Assembly (NCBI GenBank): GCA_963727545.1
Contig: CAVSGS010000013.1
Span: 399,932-463,931 of the forward strand
DNA from: Flexifilum sp963727545
GTDB lineage: Bacteria > Chloroflexota > Anaerolineae > Aggregatilineales > Phototrophicaceae
DNA length: 64,000 nt
Reading direction: 5' to 3'
How positions within the stretch are numbered: position 1 is the first letter of the stretch; each line of letters opens with the position of its first letter. Below are positions 1 to 8,638 of the stretch, one piece after another. The notes below the pieces were generated by a model. The model did not search any database. It saw nothing but the letters and a program-made list of their open reading frames with translations, and had not been told where the DNA came from. Both the position numbers and the translations under genes were made by a program.

Positions 1-378
1 ACCGTCCCCAAACTGACGGTGACGACTCGTAAAGCCTACGGCGGCGCTTACTGCGTCATGAGCAGCAAGCACATTCGCGGCGACCTCAACCTTGCGTGGC
101 CCACCGCCGAAATCGCGGTGATGGGACCGGAAGGCGCGGTCGAGATCATCTACCGGCGCGAACTCAAGAATGCCGAGGATCCGGTGGCGCTCAAGGCGCA
201 GCTTGCCGCCGAGTACCGCGAGAAGCTGGCGAATCCCTACGTCGCGGCGGAGCAGGGTTATATCGACGACGTGATCGAGCCGCGTGACACCCGCGCTCGC
301 TTGATCAACGGGCTGGAGGTGCTCCAGAACAAGCGCGACAGCAATCCGCCCAAGAAACACGGGAATATCCCGCTGTAA
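1..378 (+). CDS. pccB: Acyl-CoA (propionyl-CoA) carboxylase carboxyltransferase subunit, C-terminal part
   Basis: The gene enters from the left edge; only its last 125 codons are visible. It encodes the end of a carboxyltransferase that moves CO2 from carboxybiotin to an acyl-CoA. Signatures of the PccB C-terminal half are visible: KAYGGAYCVM, then AWPTAEIAVMGPEGAV, and a tail ending NPPKKHGNIPL, which is typical of propionyl-CoA carboxylase beta chains. The next genes are biotin carboxylase and the biotin carrier, so the three probably form one acyl-CoA carboxylase operon. A 28-bp palindrome separates this gene from accC. Whether propionyl-CoA or acetyl-CoA is the substrate cannot be settled from the fragment; the end sequence favours propionyl-CoA. 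Confidence 0.9.
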   Translation, partial: TVPKLTVTTRKAYGGAYCVMSSKHIRGDLNLAWPTAEIAVMGPEGAVEIIYRRELKNAEDPVALKAQLAAEYREKLANPYVAAEQGYIDDVIEPRDTRARLINGLEVLQNKRDSNPPKKHGNIPL

Positions 379-397
379 AGTTAATCTATTGATTTGC

Positions 398-425
398 GTA
401 GGGGCACGATATATCGTGCCCCTAC
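398..425. repeat. 28-bp palindrome, family A
   Basis: Perfect palindrome with arms GTAGGGGC and GCCCCTAC around the self-complementary core ACGATATATCGT. It is one of at least eight copies in the window. It sits between the carboxyltransferase and biotin carboxylase genes, where it would form a hairpin in the transcript. Confidence 0.9.
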
Positions 426-493
426 CGGCACAACCGATTAGAATGCCCGTTTGGTCGGGCAACGTTTTCTCTCAACCGAATGAAGGAACTGCG

Positions 494-2023
494 ATGACGC
501 AAGAACAATCGCAAACACAAATCAAGAAAGTGCTGATCGCCAACCGGGGCGAGATCGCCGTCCGGGTGATCCGCGCCTGCCGCGAGTTGGGAATCAACAC
601 CGTCGCGGTCTACTCTGAAGCCGACCGCACCAGCTTGCACGTCCGCTACGCCGACGAAGCCGTCTACATCGGTCCGCCGTCGCCGCGCGACAGTTATCTG
701 AATATCGACCACATCCTCGAAGCGGCGCGACGCTCCGGCGCCGACGCGATCCATCCCGGCTACGGCTTTCTGTCCGAGCGCGAGGATTTCGCGCAAGCGG
801 TGCTCGACGATGGCTTGATCTTCATCGGACCGCCGCCGAGCGCGATCGCCTTGATGGGTGACAAGCAGGTCGCCCGCGAGACGGTCAAGAAAGCCGGTGT
901 CCCGGTGATTCCGGGGACGGAGCCGGGCTTGCGCGACGACGAAATCATCGCTATCGCCCACCAAATCGGCTTCCCGATCATGGTCAAGGCGGCGGCGGGT
1001 GGTGGCGGCAAGGGGATGCGCGCCGTTCAGCGTGCCGAAGATTTGCCCGGTGCGCTGGCGATCGCTCGGCGTGAAGCCGAAAGCGCCTTTGGCGATGGAC
1101 GGGTCTATCTCGAAAAGCTGCTCGAAGGCGCGCGGCACATCGAGTTTCAGATCCTCGCCGATACGCATGGCAACACGATCCACCTCGGCGAGCGCGAATG
1201 CTCGATCCAGCGGCGGCATCAAAAGCTGGTCGAGGAGTCGCCTAGTCCGTTCATCGACGCCGACATGCGGAAACGCATGGGCGAGATGGCGATCCGCGCG
1301 GCGGAGTCCTGCGGTTACGTCAACGCCGGGACGATTGAGTGCTTGGTCGATAAGGACAAGAATTTCTACTTCTTGGAGATGAACACGCGCATTCAGGTCG
1401 AGCACCCGATCACCGAACTGGTGACCGGTGTCGATCTGGTCAAGGAACAGATCCGGATCGCGCGCGGGCGGCGCATGGGTCCAACCGAGAGCTTCCTTGA
1501 GCCGAAAGTCTGGGCGATCGAGTGCCGCATCAATGCCGAAGACCCCTACAACGACTTCCTGCCCAGCATCGGCACGATCTCGACCATGATCGTCCCGACC
1601 GGTCCGGGCGTGCGGGTGGACAGCGGCGTTTACCGGGGTTTCACCATCACGCCCTACTACGACAGCATGATCGCCAAGTTGATCTGCTGGGGCGACGATC
1701 GTCCCGAAGCGATGCTGCGGATGCGCCGCGCGCTCGGCGAATTCTCGATCATGGGCGTCAAGCACAACATCCCCTTCCATCAAAATTTGCTGAACAGCTT
1801 CAGCTTCATCGCCGGGAAGTTCGACAACAAGTTCGTCGAGGAACGCTTCAGCATGACGACTTCGGAAGTCCCGCCGACCGAAGTCGAGCTAGAGACGGCG
1901 GCGCTGGCGGCGACACTGTTCGCGCATCGCAATCGCCAATTGGCGGGGCAGGTCGTCACGCGCAACGAGCGCGACACGAGCAACTGGAAGTGGCTCAGCC
2001 GCTGGGAGCGGATTCACCGATGA
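494..2023 (+). CDS. accC: Acetyl/propionyl-CoA carboxylase biotin carboxylase subunit
   Basis: ATP-dependent carboxylation of the biotin carried by the carrier protein (509 aa). The start is ATG 494, preceded by GAAGGAA about 6 nt upstream; the frame is open further 5' but that part is not protein-like and covers the upstream palindrome. The order is typical: N-terminal biotin-carboxylase fold (KKVLIANRGEIAVRVIRACR), ATP-grasp domain with the glycine-rich KAAAGGGGKGMR loop, catalytic stretch FLEMNTRIQVEHPITE, and the C-terminal biotin-carboxylase domain (WAIECRINAEDP). It lacks a fused carrier domain, which is supplied by the next gene. Its stop overlaps the next start (ATGA), indicating translational coupling. 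Confidence 0.96.
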   Translation: MTQEQSQTQIKKVLIANRGEIAVRVIRACRELGINTVAVYSEADRTSLHVRYADEAVYIGPPSPRDSYLNIDHILEAARRSGADAIHPGYGFLSEREDFAQAVLDDGLIFIGPPPSAIALMGDKQVARETVKKAGVPVIPGTEPGLRDDEIIAIAHQIGFPIMVKAAAGGGGKGMRAVQRAEDLPGALAIARREAESAFGDGRVYLEKLLEGARHIEFQILADTHGNTIHLGERECSIQRRHQKLVEESPSPFIDADMRKRMGEMAIRAAESCGYVNAGTIECLVDKDKNFYFLEMNTRIQVEHPITELVTGVDLVKEQIRIARGRRMGPTESFLEPKVWAIECRINAEDPYNDFLPSIGTISTMIVPTGPGVRVDSGVYRGFTITPYYDSMIAKLICWGDDRPEAMLRMRRALGEFSIMGVKHNIPFHQNLLNSFSFIAGKFDNKFVEERFSMTTSEVPPTEVELETAALAATLFAHRNRQLAGQVVTRNERDTSNWKWLSRWERIHR

Positions 2024-2514
2024 AATACGTTACGACAATCAACGGTACAACCTTTGAGATCGAGATTCAGAAGGACGGCGAGCTAACCGTCAACGGCGAG
2101 CCGCGCGAGGTCGATTTCCTCACACTGGGACCGTCGCTCTACTCGGTGATCATGGACAACAAGTCCTATGAAGTCGTGATCGAGGAGCGCGAAGGCAGCT
2201 ACGAACTACTGATGCAGGGGCGGCTGTACACCGGCGACGTGCTGGACGAGCGCGCGCTGCTGCTGGCGCAGCGGCGCAGCGAACTCGGCGTCAGCAGCGG
2301 CGAACTGTCGATCAAGTCGCCGATGCCGGGGTTGATCGTCGATATCCCGATCGCGGAAGGCGACGAGGTGGACAAGGGGCAAACGCTGGTCATCCTCGAA
2401 TCGATGAAGATGCAGAACGAACTCAAAGCGCCGCGCGCCGGCGTCGTCCAGCGGATCAGCGTGCAGCCGGGGCAGTCGGTCGAGCAGAACAAACTGCTGA
2501 TCACGCTGACGTAA
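2020..2514 (+). CDS. accB: Biotin carboxyl carrier protein
   Basis: 164-aa biotin carrier. The C-terminal biotinyl domain (about residues 95-164) contains the biotinylation motif ESMKMQNEL with Lys130 as the acceptor, and the usual MPG turn near residue 102. The N-terminal 90 residues form a small beta-rich domain of the kind found in propionyl-CoA or pyruvate-type carriers, without the long Ala/Pro linker of classic acetyl-CoA carboxylase AccB. The start codon overlaps the accC stop, so both are coupled. Together with accC and the upstream carboxyltransferase it makes a three-gene acyl-CoA carboxylase. Confidence 0.93.
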   Translation: MKYVTTINGTTFEIEIQKDGELTVNGEPREVDFLTLGPSLYSVIMDNKSYEVVIEEREGSYELLMQGRLYTGDVLDERALLLAQRRSELGVSSGELSIKSPMPGLIVDIPIAEGDEVDKGQTLVILESMKMQNELKAPRAGVVQRISVQPGQSVEQNKLLITLT

Positions 2515-2567
2515 GAACAGTACCGAGTCAAATAACCAGCCGCTCTGAGTTTGCGTGAGGTGGCGAG

Positions 2568-2804
2568 ATGAGCGATCAGGTTTATGAACAAGCTTTGCTA
2601 GAACAAGTCCAGCAGCTAGACGATGAACGCTTGCAGCGTCTGTTGGATTATGCCCGTCTGCTGGCGAACGCGCCTCAAATTCATGGTGAGAGCGGGAAAC
2701 ATTTAATCGCATCTGCCGGGATGTTTGCTGAGCAGGATTTAGCTGAGATGAACCGGGCAATCGAGGAAGACTGCGAAGGGATCGATTGGGGTGGCTGGGA
2801 ATAA
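2568..2804 (+). CDS. Small antitoxin-like protein, partner of a PIN-domain toxin
   Basis: 78-aa acidic protein beginning MSDQVYEQALLEQVQQLDDE, mostly predicted alpha-helical, with an acidic end (EEDCEGIDWGGWE). It lies directly upstream of and overlaps a PIN-domain gene by 14 bp, the usual layout of a VapBC module. No ribbon-helix-helix or AbrB motif is obvious, so its DNA-binding family is not identified. By position it is the antitoxin: it would bind and silence the toxin through its acidic C-terminus. Start ATG 2568 has GAGGTGGCGAG upstream as ribosome binding site. Confidence 0.7.
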   Translation: MSDQVYEQALLEQVQQLDDERLQRLLDYARLLANAPQIHGESGKHLIASAGMFAEQDLAEMNRAIEEDCEGIDWGGWE

Positions 2805-3183
2805 ACTGCTGCTCGATACGAATGCCGTAATTGCATTGCAGCGAGAAGACGCAAATCTGCTTAACCTGCTGGAAAATGCAGAAGATGTCTTCATCCCAGC
2901 GGTCGTGATTGGTGAGCTTTACTACGGAGCCTACAAATCAGGACGCCCGGAGGAAAATCGACAAACGGTTGCTGCTTTTGCTGCAGCGCGCGTGATTTTG
3001 AATCTCGATTCCAGCACAGGTGATGCTTATGGGCAGATCAAGCATGCGTTACGACTCAAAGGTCGTCCAATTCCTGAGAACGATATTTGGATTGCCGCAC
3101 TGACGCTGCGATACGATGGCATCTTAATCACCCGCGATGCACACTTCAGTGAGATCGAGAATCTCCGCACACAGCAGTGGTGA
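2791..3183 (+). CDS. vapC: PIN-domain ribonuclease toxin (VapC family)
   Basis: 130-aa PIN-domain protein, likely a toxin that cleaves RNA using metal ions. The four acidic active-site positions are visible: Asp9 in LLLDTNAVIAL, Glu42 in VIGELYYGAY, Asp98 in ENDIWIAALTL and Asp116 in ILITRDAHF. The start is GTG 2791, inside the end of the upstream antitoxin gene (14-bp overlap). The length fits VapC/FitB proteins. Base composition is lower in GC than the flanking carboxylase genes, in line with an acquired accessory module. Confidence 0.88.
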   Translation: MAGNKLLLDTNAVIALQREDANLLNLLENAEDVFIPAVVIGELYYGAYKSGRPEENRQTVAAFAAARVILNLDSSTGDAYGQIKHALRLKGRPIPENDIWIAALTLRYDGILITRDAHFSEIENLRTQQW

Positions 3184-3212
3184 TCTGATATCCTGTTTAG
3201 GGCGACCACTCT

Positions 3213-4583
3213 TTGCGTAAACGTCTTTTTACTCAGTCCTCAGTCCTCAGTCCTCTCTTTGACTGCCTTTTCCTGCTAGTCCTCGCCGCCTACATCCTCG
3301 CGGGGACGGCACTCGTCCCCTTTCACGGCGACGAGGCGACCCAGATTTACATGAGCCATGATTACGCCTATCAATTCCTGCAAGGCGATCTGGATCGCCT
3401 GCGCTACAGCGATCCACCGCTCAGCGCGCAGGAGCAGGAACTCCGCTTGCTCAATGGCACGGTCAACAAGGACCTGATCGGCTTGGCGTGGCATCTGGAC
3501 GGCTTCACGGTCGATCAGATCAACCAGCAGTGGGATTGGGGCGCGGACTGGAACTACAACACGACGACCGATCACGCGCCGAGCGAAGCGCTGCTCCAAG
3601 TCAGCCGGATTCCGTCGGCGCTGCTGCTGGCGGCGGGCGTCGTCGTGATCTTCGCGCTCGGTCGGGCGTTGGGCGGACGACCGGTCGCCTATCTCGCCGC
3701 CGCTTATTACGCCCTCTGTCCGCCGCTGCTGCTCGACGGTCGCCGCGCGATGATGGAAGGCAGTATGATCACCTTTTCGCTGCTGACGGTGCTGGCGGGT
3801 GTTTATCTTCTTCGACAGCGTCACTGGTGGACGGCGATCCCGCTCGGCATCGCGGCGGGGCTGGCGCTCGCCAGCAAACATACGTCCGCCTTCACCGTGA
3901 TCGCGGTGTTCGGGGCGGGTGCGGTCTATCCGGTGATGACGTGGATTAGGGATGCGGTAGGGGCACGGCGCGCCGTGCCCCTACAAGAACGGGCGCACCG
4001 CCGTGCGCCCCTACGGGTATGGGGATTGTTGATTATCGCGGGAGCGATCGCTTTGCTGGCGTTCTACGCGCTCAACCCGGCGTGGTGGGGTGATCCGATC
4101 GCGCGCGCGGGGACGGTGCTCGATCTGCGGGCTGACTTGCTAACTGGACAAACTGAAGTGTTCGGCGGCTATGCTGATCCCGCTGCGGCGTTGGGCGGCT
4201 TCTTCCGACAGGTGTTCGTCGCGCAGCCGCAGTATTACGAGATCCCGGCGTGGCAAGGCTACATCGGCGATCAGATCGCGCGCTACGAGGCGTCGATCTG
4301 GCAGGGTGTCGCCGTTGGCGGATCAACTCTCGGCGGGATCGTGCTGGCGGCGCTGTTGATCGCTGGATTGGTGGCGCTCTGGCGCGACCGGGTGGTCGCC
4401 GGATCGACACGCTGGCTGATCGGCGTATGGGCGCTGGCGATGCTGCTGACGACGGCGCTGCTCACGCCGCTGGAGTGGCAGCGCTACTATCTACCGGCTT
4501 ATCCCGCGGTCGGGCTGGTCGCTAGTTATGGCGTGGTGTGGGTGGTCAGGCTAACTAAGGGTCATGTTGGGCGAACGCCGTAG
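3213..4583 (+). CDS. GT-C family membrane glycosyltransferase (PMT/ArnT-like, GT39)
   Basis: 456-aa polytopic membrane protein. The acidic motif FHGDEATQIY in the first extracytoplasmic loop marks GT-C glycosyltransferases, which move sugars from polyprenyl-phosphate carriers. About ten hydrophobic segments follow. A TTG start at 3213 is assumed. The first codons contain three tandem CAGTCCT units (3234-3254). Two palindromes at 3957-4014 are translated in frame as a basic stretch (VGARRAVPLQERAHRRAPLR) between membrane segments. The stop codon TAG (4581-4583) comes from a third palindrome, so the original C-terminus may have differed. Acceptor and sugar are unknown. Confidence 0.8.
   Translation: MRKRLFTQSSVLSPLFDCLFLLVLAAYILAGTALVPFHGDEATQIYMSHDYAYQFLQGDLDRLRYSDPPLSAQEQELRLLNGTVNKDLIGLAWHLDGFTVDQINQQWDWGADWNYNTTTDHAPSEALLQVSRIPSALLLAAGVVVIFALGRALGGRPVAYLAAAYYALCPPLLLDGRRAMMEGSMITFSLLTVLAGVYLLRQRHWWTAIPLGIAAGLALASKHTSAFTVIAVFGAGAVYPVMTWIRDAVGARRAVPLQERAHRRAPLRVWGLLIIAGAIALLAFYALNPAWWGDPIARAGTVLDLRADLLTGQTEVFGGYADPAAALGGFFRQVFVAQPQYYEIPAWQGYIGDQIARYEASIWQGVAVGGSTLGGIVLAALLIAGLVALWRDRVVAGSTRWLIGVWALAMLLTTALLTPLEWQRYYLPAYPAVGLVASYGVVWVVRLTKGHVGRTP
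3234..3254. repeat. Three tandem copies of CAGTCCT
   Basis: Three 7-bp units in a row, encoding part of the N-terminus of the glycosyltransferase. 21 bp keeps the frame. A related GTACTC-type repeat occurs at 59.7-59.8 kb. Confidence 0.8.
3957..4014. repeat. Two adjacent family A palindromes inside a coding sequence
   Basis: The first is a perfect 28-bp palindrome (3957-3984, core ACGGCGCGCCGT). It is followed by a related GGGCGCAC...GTGCGCCC hairpin ending CTAC (3991-4014). Both lie within the reading frame of the GT-C glycosyltransferase and are translated through without a stop. Confidence 0.9.
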
Positions 4584-4607
4584 GGGCGTAATATATTACG
4601 CCCCTAC
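4580..4607. repeat. 28-bp palindrome, family A, supplying a stop codon
   Basis: Perfect palindrome with arms GTAGGGGC/GCCCCTAC and core GTAATATATTAC. Its bases 2-4 (TAG) are the stop codon of the upstream glycosyltransferase. It lies between convergent genes and could also act in transcript ends. Confidence 0.9.
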
Positions 4608-4628
4608 AACGGTGCGTATCGAGATGGA

Positions 4629-5603
4629 TTACAACCCCGCCAGCGCGGACGCCAACTGGCGCTGCACCGTCTTCGTGTTGAAATGCCGCCAGACCTCGCC
4701 GAAACCTTCGCGCAGATCAGCGCGTTTCTGCTCCATCTGTTCGACATACTGCTGAAGCGCATAGAGCGCCTCCGCCTGCGTTTGGGGGTCAAGTTGGTTG
4801 GCGATCGCGCTAAGCCGATCGTCCGACGCGCCGATGTCGTGCAGGTCGCCCAGATGATCCTGAATCGCCTTCAATTCTTCGGTGAACTCATTGATCCCGG
4901 TGCCCAGCACGTCGCCGAAGATCGTTACGGCGTAACGCAGCCGCTTGAACTCGATCCGTAAGGCGTGCAGCGTCGCGTCGTCGGCATCCGCCAGCACTTG
5001 ATCGTAAGCGCGCACGGCGGCGAGATGCTCGAACAGCAGCATCGGCAGCAGGTGACGTACCTGATACGGCTGTGCTTCGTCGGTCTCGACAGCGATCGCG
5101 CCCTTGCCGGGTTTGGTCAGAAAAGCGCTGTAATCCTCGATGAAGCGCTGATAGCTCTTTTTGTTCAGCGTGCGGATCAGGTCGTGGCGGGCTTCGAGGC
5201 GCTCTTGTTCGAGTAGGGCGATGACCGGTTCGAGGTCAGCGCGATGATCCTCGTCGAGCGTGCCCTGATAATCCTTGACGTTCTTGATCAGCACGTCGAG
5301 GTCACGGACCGCGCCGAGCACCCCCGCCAGCTTGCGAAGCTGCCGCTGAATCGGCTTGATCGCTTTCGGCTTGAAGTATTCACCGAGCAGGCGCAGCGTG
5401 CTGCGCATCCGCCGGGTGGCGACCCGCATATCGTGGACGTCCTCGATGTCTTCACCGGAGCGGCTGCCGGCTTCATGCTCCAACATTTTCACGAGGTCGC
5501 CCAGCAGGGCTTTGCGCCCGGCTTCCGCCATCGTATCGCCGGGTTCGATCGGCTGCACCTGAGTTTGCAGCGCTTCAAGCTGAGTTTCTGGTTCTGGATT
5601 CAT
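4629..5603 (-). CDS. CHAD domain-containing protein
   Basis: 324-aa alpha-helical protein with a CHAD domain, a family known to bind polyphosphate through conserved basic and histidine residues. The helical signatures are visible: VHDMRVATRRMRSTLRLL, LAGVLGAVRDLDVL, and LHALRIEFKRLRYAVTIFGD followed by LKAIQDHLGDLHD. ATG 5603 (MNPEPETQ) is preferred over a longer frame because the domain and acidic leader start after it. No CYTH domain is fused and no ppk gene is nearby. The upstream neighbour on the same strand is a large membrane protein of unknown role. Confidence 0.87.
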   Translation of the reverse strand: MNPEPETQLEALQTQVQPIEPGDTMAEAGRKALLGDLVKMLEHEAGSRSGEDIEDVHDMRVATRRMRSTLRLLGEYFKPKAIKPIQRQLRKLAGVLGAVRDLDVLIKNVKDYQGTLDEDHRADLEPVIALLEQERLEARHDLIRTLNKKSYQRFIEDYSAFLTKPGKGAIAVETDEAQPYQVRHLLPMLLFEHLAAVRAYDQVLADADDATLHALRIEFKRLRYAVTIFGDVLGTGINEFTEELKAIQDHLGDLHDIGASDDRLSAIANQLDPQTQAEALYALQQYVEQMEQKRADLREGFGEVWRHFNTKTVQRQLASALAGL

Positions 5604-5697
5604 CGGTTTTTGAGGTCTTTGTATGCCATATAATGCTGCGTATCTTAACATAATTTGACATAACCTTAAAGCTGCTTAACACAAACGTAGGGTTTTC

Positions 5698-7554
5698 TTA
5701 AAACTGAGTCTGGCGAAGGATGGCGCGAAAGAACTCGAAGATGGTGATATTCGGGTTGTTGACGATCTCGCGCAAGCCGTTGTTGAGCACTGCCCACTGG
5801 TAGATTTGCATCGCTAAGAGCAGCGGAATGCCGATGCTGACGATGCGTACCGGCAGCCGCGCAATCGTGATCGAGACCGGCGCTTCCGAAAGCTCCGCCA
5901 GCTGCTGCCGGTCGGCGACGACTTGCAAGCGCTCCATGTTCAGGTCGTCGCGCATCCCGTTCATCTGCACGTAGCGATAGAGCGTCTCGACGCGCTGGGC
6001 GTCGTCGGGCTGGATCGCTTGCCAGCGCTGGTCAAGCTGGGCGATTTCGTCGTTGAGGCTGCGGATGCGCCCGTCGATGCCAGCGAGTTCCGTGCTGTAG
6101 TGCTGATTTTGCCGCTCGCGCCAGCGGTTCTGCCCGCGTGAATAGGGCTGGCGGATCAGCGCGAAGTAATGGGCATAGAGCAGCACCAGCGGGATCAAGA
6201 TGTTGAACAGGAGGATGCGCCCCAAATCCTGCGGCAGTTGGGGCAGTCGCCCTTCGGTCAGCACTTGGCTGAAGGGGATGGCGAACAGGTAGAGCGTGAT
6301 GATCAGCACGATCAGGAAGCCGACCGGCAGCTTGGCGACCAGTTCGTCGCGCTGCTGCGCCGAGAGCGTCTGCTGGCTGAGCGCGATGCCGTAGAGCGCC
6401 AGCAGCGCCACGATCAGCAGGTAGAAGGGGATGGCGAACAGCAGCGCGAGCGCTTGCTCGGAGGTCTCGATCAGGGCGCTGCCGCGCTGCAAAATCTGCG
6501 CCCGCAGCGTGCCGATCACGCCGCCACTCTCGCCGAACAGCACCAAATAGACCGGGATCAGCGTCCCCAGCACGCCGATAATCAGCAGCATGTCCATATC
6601 AGAGATCGAGCGCAGGAAGTTGGCGATCCGCTGCGGCAGCCGTTCGAGCAGCAGATCGGGCAGGAAGCGCTGACGTAAGCCGCGCCCGCTGGTGTAGACG
6701 ATGATCACGCTGACCAGCACCAGCAGCCAGATCACCGGGGCGAGCGCGAGGATCGCTAAATCGAAGTCGGAGCTGCCGAGCAGGGCGGCGGTACGGGTGT
6801 CGGCGCGGTCGAGGAAGTGGCGAATGAGCACCATCGTCGTCACGATCAGCAGCAGCGGCGCGATCAGCCGCGCCAGCCGAATCCAGACCTCGCTCCGGCT
6901 GATCCAGTCGTTCCAGCGCTGAATCCACATCAACTGCATCCCGAAGTAGTAAATCAGGATGGCAGCGCCCAAACCCGCCACGTAGGTGACGTTGAAGCGG
7001 GTCGTAAAGACGTCCGGCTGCAGCAGATGGACGAGCGCGCTCGCGCCGTAAGTCGCCAGCAGTCCGGCGGCGATCACCTCGTTGATCGCCAGCAAGACCT
7101 GCTCCCAGAGCGGGATGCCGGTCGAGAAGCGATGGTAGAAGGCGGGCAGCAAGATCAGCAGCGAGCGAACGAACATCCACGTGAACGCGATCAGCAGGAT
7201 CAGCGCGAAATAGGTTTCTTGGCTGTCCTTGCCCCAGAAGGGCGAGCCGATCAGCAGGCGCAGCGTCATCAGCCAGAGGGCGCCGAAAACCCACGCCATA
7301 CCGAAGCTGACGGCGTGCTGGCGATTGAACGGTTGGCGGAGGACGCGGCGCTGCACCGGCTCGGAGACGGCGAGCACGACCAGCAGCGCTACGCTGATCG
7401 CCGACAGCGCGAACTGGAGCCAGTCGCCCCGGAGGAACTGCCAGCCTGCCCAGAACACGCCGACCAGCAGCAGCGCCGGGACGATCACCCGGACGAGCGG
7501 ATCGCTGCCGACGGCTTGCATGAATTGGTGCGTGATGCGTTTACGCTCGGTCAT
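5698..7554 (-). CDS. Large polytopic membrane protein of unknown function
   Basis: 618-aa protein, not recognised. About a dozen hydrophobic segments fill residues 20-470. They are followed by a soluble, coiled-coil-like stretch (about 475-555, rich in Arg/Gln/Glu: GRIRSLNDEIAQLDQRW) and then one more membrane segment before the C-terminus. There is no signal peptide beyond the first membrane helix. No transporter or enzyme motif is visible. It is transcribed towards the CHAD gene, so the two may be co-expressed. A diverging 110-bp inverted-repeat element lies upstream of its start. Confidence 0.75.
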   Translation of the reverse strand: MTERKRITHQFMQAVGSDPLVRVIVPALLLVGVFWAGWQFLRGDWLQFALSAISVALLVVLAVSEPVQRRVLRQPFNRQHAVSFGMAWVFGALWLMTLRLLIGSPFWGKDSQETYFALILLIAFTWMFVRSLLILLPAFYHRFSTGIPLWEQVLLAINEVIAAGLLATYGASALVHLLQPDVFTTRFNVTYVAGLGAAILIYYFGMQLMWIQRWNDWISRSEVWIRLARLIAPLLLIVTTMVLIRHFLDRADTRTAALLGSSDFDLAILALAPVIWLLVLVSVIIVYTSGRGLRQRFLPDLLLERLPQRIANFLRSISDMDMLLIIGVLGTLIPVYLVLFGESGGVIGTLRAQILQRGSALIETSEQALALLFAIPFYLLIVALLALYGIALSQQTLSAQQRDELVAKLPVGFLIVLIITLYLFAIPFSQVLTEGRLPQLPQDLGRILLFNILIPLVLLYAHYFALIRQPYSRGQNRWRERQNQHYSTELAGIDGRIRSLNDEIAQLDQRWQAIQPDDAQRVETLYRYVQMNGMRDDLNMERLQVVADRQQLAELSEAPVSITIARLPVRIVSIGIPLLLAMQIYQWAVLNNGLREIVNNPNITIFEFFRAILRQTQF

Positions 7555-7607
7555 AGCCGTATCTTACAACGAATTGCCTCAGGCGGGACAGCCTCACCGA
7601 AATTATT

Positions 7608-7717
7608 GAACCGCCAAGCCGCCAAGATCGCCAAGAAAAAAGATTCTAACGCCAAGGCGCTAAGACGCAAAGAAAGAGCTGCAATTTAACTTGGCGACCT
7701 TGGCGTCTTGGCGGTTT
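7608..7717. repeat. Inverted-repeat element, family D
   Basis: Left arm (7609-7636) is built of AACCGCCAAG and GCCAAG units; the right arm (7689-7716) is its near reverse complement (ACCTTGGCG, TCTTGGCGGTTT). About 50 bp lie between. A lone arm recurs at 14118-14145. The element fills the gap between the divergent membrane-protein and methyltransferase genes. The rest of 7555-7805 shows no gene. Confidence 0.75.
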
Positions 7718-7805
7718 GATCTCGTTCTTTCTTTCCTTTAAGTCGTGTTGTAAACTGTTATGCTCACGTGTGAGCCGACTCTTATAAGCTAACTGGGTGA
7801 TAGCA

Positions 7806-8502
7806 ATGGATCACGGCATATACGATCAGCGCCACTATCCGATCGTGGACGTACAGCAGGGTTACGGCGAGTGGGTGCGGACTTACGAGCAGGTGGTGCA
7901 GGACGAGATGGATTTGCGCCTGTTCGAGCGCGTGACGACGGTCGATTGGGCAGGCGCGACGCAGATTCTCGATCTCGCCTGCGGCACCGGGCGGATCGGG
8001 GCGTGGCTGAAGGCGCGGACGCCCGCGCCAATCGACGGCGTTGACCTGACGCCGGAAATGCTCGACGTGGCGCGCGGTAAAGGAATTTATCGTTCGCTGA
8101 CCGTCGCCGACGTGACTAACACCGGACTCGCCGCGAATACGCTATGATCTCGTCACGCAGTCGTTGGCGGATGAGCACCTGCCCGCCCTCAAGCCGCTGT
8201 ATGCCGAAGTCGCACGGGTGCTCCAGCCGGGCGGCGCCTTCGTGATCGTCGGCTTTCACCCGCAGTTCTTGATGGCGGGCGTGCCGACGCACTACGACCG
8301 CGAGTCGGGCGAGGCGATCACCATCCGCAGCTACGTCCATTTGCTTAGCGATCACGTCAAGGCGGCACGGGCGGTAGGACTGTCACTGCTGGAAATGGAC
8401 GAGGGACTGATCGACGCGGATTATCTGCGCGCTAAGCCGAAGTGGGAGAAGTACTACGGCTTGCCGATCAGCTTCAGCATGGTCTGGCGGCGGGAAGACT
8501 AA
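7806..8502 (+). CDS. Class I SAM-dependent methyltransferase, frameshifted
   Basis: Two consecutive frames together encode one methyltransferase of about 231 aa. The 5' part (7806-8142) holds the SAM-binding motif ILDLACGTGRIGAWL and GVDLTPEMLDVARGKG; it ends prematurely at TGA 8147. The 3' part continues as YDLVTQSLADEHL, with the late motif VLQPGGAFVIVGFHP. One extra base near 8142 explains the break: removing it joins LAANT to YDLVTQ. ATG 7806 has GGGTGA just upstream. The substrate is unknown. I think the gene is real and the shift is more likely a sequence error than decay, because both halves are well conserved. Confidence 0.75.
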
Positions 8503-8638
8503 ACCTCACCCCCAACAACCTTCGGTTGCCTCCCCCTCTCCACACAGAGAGAGGGTAAAGACAGGTTGCGAAGGGTTTTAAAGTCCCCTCTCTATGTAAT
8601 GGAGAGGGGATTTAGGGGTGAGGTCATCTGACAGGGGG
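8503..8638. repeat. Degenerate copy of 165-bp two-hairpin element, family B
   Basis: Fills the gap between the convergent methyltransferase and P450 genes. It contains ACCTCACCCCC at one end, two hairpins of the type CCCCTCTC...GAGAGGGG, and GGGTGAGGT at the other. The middle part (GGGTAAAGACAGGTTGCGAAG) resembles the copies at 41.1 and 57.3 kb, with many changes. It could act as a two-way terminator. Confidence 0.8.

Noticed and set aside
422..1783. Open frame of about 450 codons opposite accC
   Set aside because: His/Arg/Asp-rich antisense translation without domains; accC is certain.
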